A DNA stretch of 64,000 nucleotides, from positions 93,889 to 157,888 of the forward strand of contig NZ_LBMW01000015.1 of assembly GCF_026168105.1 (NCBI RefSeq), read 5' to 3'. The position numbers were made by a program, and so were the translations under genes. The notes beneath the pieces are model-generated. The model worked only from the letters and a program-made list of their open reading frames with translations. It did not search any database and had not been told where the DNA came from. Origin of the DNA: Streptomyces hygroscopicus (GTDB lineage Bacteria > Actinomycetota > Actinomycetes > Streptomycetales > Streptomycetaceae). Shown here piece by piece: positions 62,778 to 64,000 of this stretch (its first letter is position 1; each line of letters opens with the position of its first letter).

Positions 62778-64000
62778 TCAGTCTCTCGCCACGCTCAGCT
62801 CCTCGCCCGCTCCGACGACCGCGATCGTCCCGTCCTCGTCCGTACGCAGCACGAGCGCCCCCTCGTCCCGCAGCGCCGCGACCGTACCGGGCGCCGGATG
62901 GCCGTACGGGTTGCCCTTGCCGCACGAGATCAGCGCGAGCCGGGGAGCCACCCTCCGTATGAGCTCCGGATCCTGGTACGCCGACCCGTGGTGGGCGACC
63001 TTCAGGACGTCCACGGGCCCCAGCTGCGCACCGGCCGCCGACCTCAGCAGTGCCTGCTGGGCGGGGGGTTCGAGATCGCCGAGCAGCAACAGGGTCAGCC
63101 CGGCCGACCGTGCGAGCAGCGCGACACTCGCGTCATTCGGTCCGTCCGGGGCGGGAGCGGGGTCCGGTGGCGGCCAGAGCACCTGCCAGTCGAGCGGCCC
63201 CGTGCGACGGCGCTCCCCGGCGTTGGCCCGCATGACCGGGATGTGCCGGGCGCCCGCCTGGGCACGTACGAACGCAGCCTGGTCCGGTGGCTCCTCGAAC
63301 CCGGTCGTCTCGATCGCCCCCACCGAGCGGCCGCGCAGTACTCCTGGCAGCCCCGCCACGTGGTCGGCGTGGAAGTGGGTCAGCACAAGAAGCGGGACAC
63401 GGGTGACACCGAGTGCGGTCAGGCATCGGTCCACCGGCGTCGGATCGGGGCCCGCGTCCACCACCACCGCCGCGCCCTCCCCGGCCGCGAGCACGGTGGC
63501 GTCCCCCTGTCCCACATTGCACATCGCGAACCTCCAACCGGCCGGGGGCCACCCGGTGATCATCCGGGTCAGGGGCGGCGGCCGCACCACCACAAGCAGC
63601 AGCACCAGGGCACAGGCGCCGGTCAGCCAGGGGTGTCCCACCATCATCCGGCCGACCCGTACGACGACCGCCGTCACGGCGGCCAGCAGCAGCGCTCCTG
63701 TCCAGTTGCCCGGCCAGTCCACTCCCCCGCCCGGGAGCGACGCTCCCGTGCGCGCGATGTCGGCGATCCACCCGGCGGGCCAACTGGCGTACCACGCAAG
63801 CCCCTTGGCGAGGGGCATGGCCACCGGCGCGGCCGCCAGCGCCGCGAATCCGAGCACGGTGGCCGGAGCCACGGCGAGCTCCGCGAGCAGGTTGCACGGC
63901 ACCGCGACCAGGCTCACCCGCGCGGACAGCACCGCGACGACCGGCGCGCAGAGCGCCTGGGCGGCGGCAGCGGCGGCCAGCGCCTCGGCCAGGCGCGGCG
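62778..64000 (-). CDS. comEC: ComEC/Rec2-family competence protein, C-terminal part
   Basis: The frame runs off the right edge, so only about 407 C-terminal residues are seen. They contain hydrophobic segments of the competence membrane domain and a soluble metallo-β-lactamase-like domain (CNVGQGDATVLAAGEGAAVVVDAG, HFHADHVAGLPG, LLLGDLEPPAQ, VLKVAHHGSAYQDPE). ComEC forms the channel for transformation DNA in competent bacteria; in Streptomyces the role is unclear. The gene precedes nat and holA in transcription order. Confidence 0.92.
   Translation of the reverse strand, partial: PRLAEALAAAAAAQALCAPVVAVLSARVSLVAVPCNLLAELAVAPATVLGFAALAAAPVAMPLAKGLAWYASWPAGWIADIARTGASLPGGGVDWPGNWTGALLLAAVTAVVVRVGRMMVGHPWLTGACALVLLLVVVRPPPLTRMITGWPPAGWRFAMCNVGQGDATVLAAGEGAAVVVDAGPDPTPVDRCLTALGVTRVPLLVLTHFHADHVAGLPGVLRGRSVGAIETTGFEEPPDQAAFVRAQAGARHIPVMRANAGERRRTGPLDWQVLWPPPDPAPAPDGPNDASVALLARSAGLTLLLLGDLEPPAQQALLRSAAGAQLGPVDVLKVAHHGSAYQDPELIRRVAPRLALISCGKGNPYGHPAPGTVAALRDEGALVLRTDEDGTIAVVGAGEELSVARD

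Overview
This is a GC-rich (about 70% or more) actinobacterial chromosome segment that reads as core Streptomyces. Almost every gene uses G/C-ending codons, GTG starts and ATGA/GTGA overlaps are common, and the gene order (leuA, M4 protease, phoH-ybeY-CBS protein, era, rnz, tricorn, rsmE, dnaJ-hrcA, hemW, lepA | rpsT, holA, comEC) follows what I recall of the SCO2520-SCO2570 region of S. coelicolor. I see no tRNA, rRNA, CRISPR array, insertion sequence or prophage.

Layout. 1-8.1 kb (minus): a truncated Cys-containing gene, a folE paralogue, then a tight six-gene operon of poorly understood streptomycete families. In transcription order it encodes a methyltransferase, a 612-aa helical protein, a ParA/MinD-like protein with a variant P-loop, two unknowns and a membrane protein. 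8.3-13.6 kb: a GNAT acetyltransferase, a tyrosine-phosphatase-like protein, a sialic-acid-type locus (FadR-type regulator, DHDPS/NanA-family lyase, secreted sialidase) and a zinc-ribbon TerB protein. 13.7-19.9 kb: leuA with a newly spotted Leu-rich leader peptide, an M4 protease with its emfourin inhibitor, and a GH1 glucosidase/MFS pair. 20.4-27.5 kb: the phoH-ybeY-CBS operon, a cytidine-deaminase-like protein lacking its metal ligands, a secreted protein, amtB-PII and era. 27.6-34.2 kb: a carbohydrate locus (GH31, PfkB kinase, glucarate-dehydratase-like enzyme, MFS). 34.2-48.4 kb: housekeeping genes (add, rnz, HIT, tricorn, rsmE, dnaJ, hrcA with a CIRCE operator, hemW). 48.4-55.2 kb: a signalling cluster of a SpoIIE phosphatase, divergent to a giant soluble poly-HAMP hybrid kinase and a response regulator. 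55.2-64 kb: fadD, lepA, rpsT, holA, a repeat tract, a small acidic protein, an arylamine N-acetyltransferase and the 3' part of comEC.

Strongest points for follow-up. (i) The six-gene variant-P-loop operon. (ii) In-frame TTA codons in two genes of that operon, in the GH31 enzyme, in the SpoIIE phosphatase and twice in the poly-HAMP kinase, suggesting bldA-dependent developmental control. (iii) The kinase itself, with six 92-residue repeats and no membrane segment, resembling fungal group III (Nik1/Os-1) kinases. (iv) The leuA leader MRFGLLLLSCRGEGL. (v) Two copies of a roughly 40-bp interspersed element lying in frame inside two MFS transporter genes.
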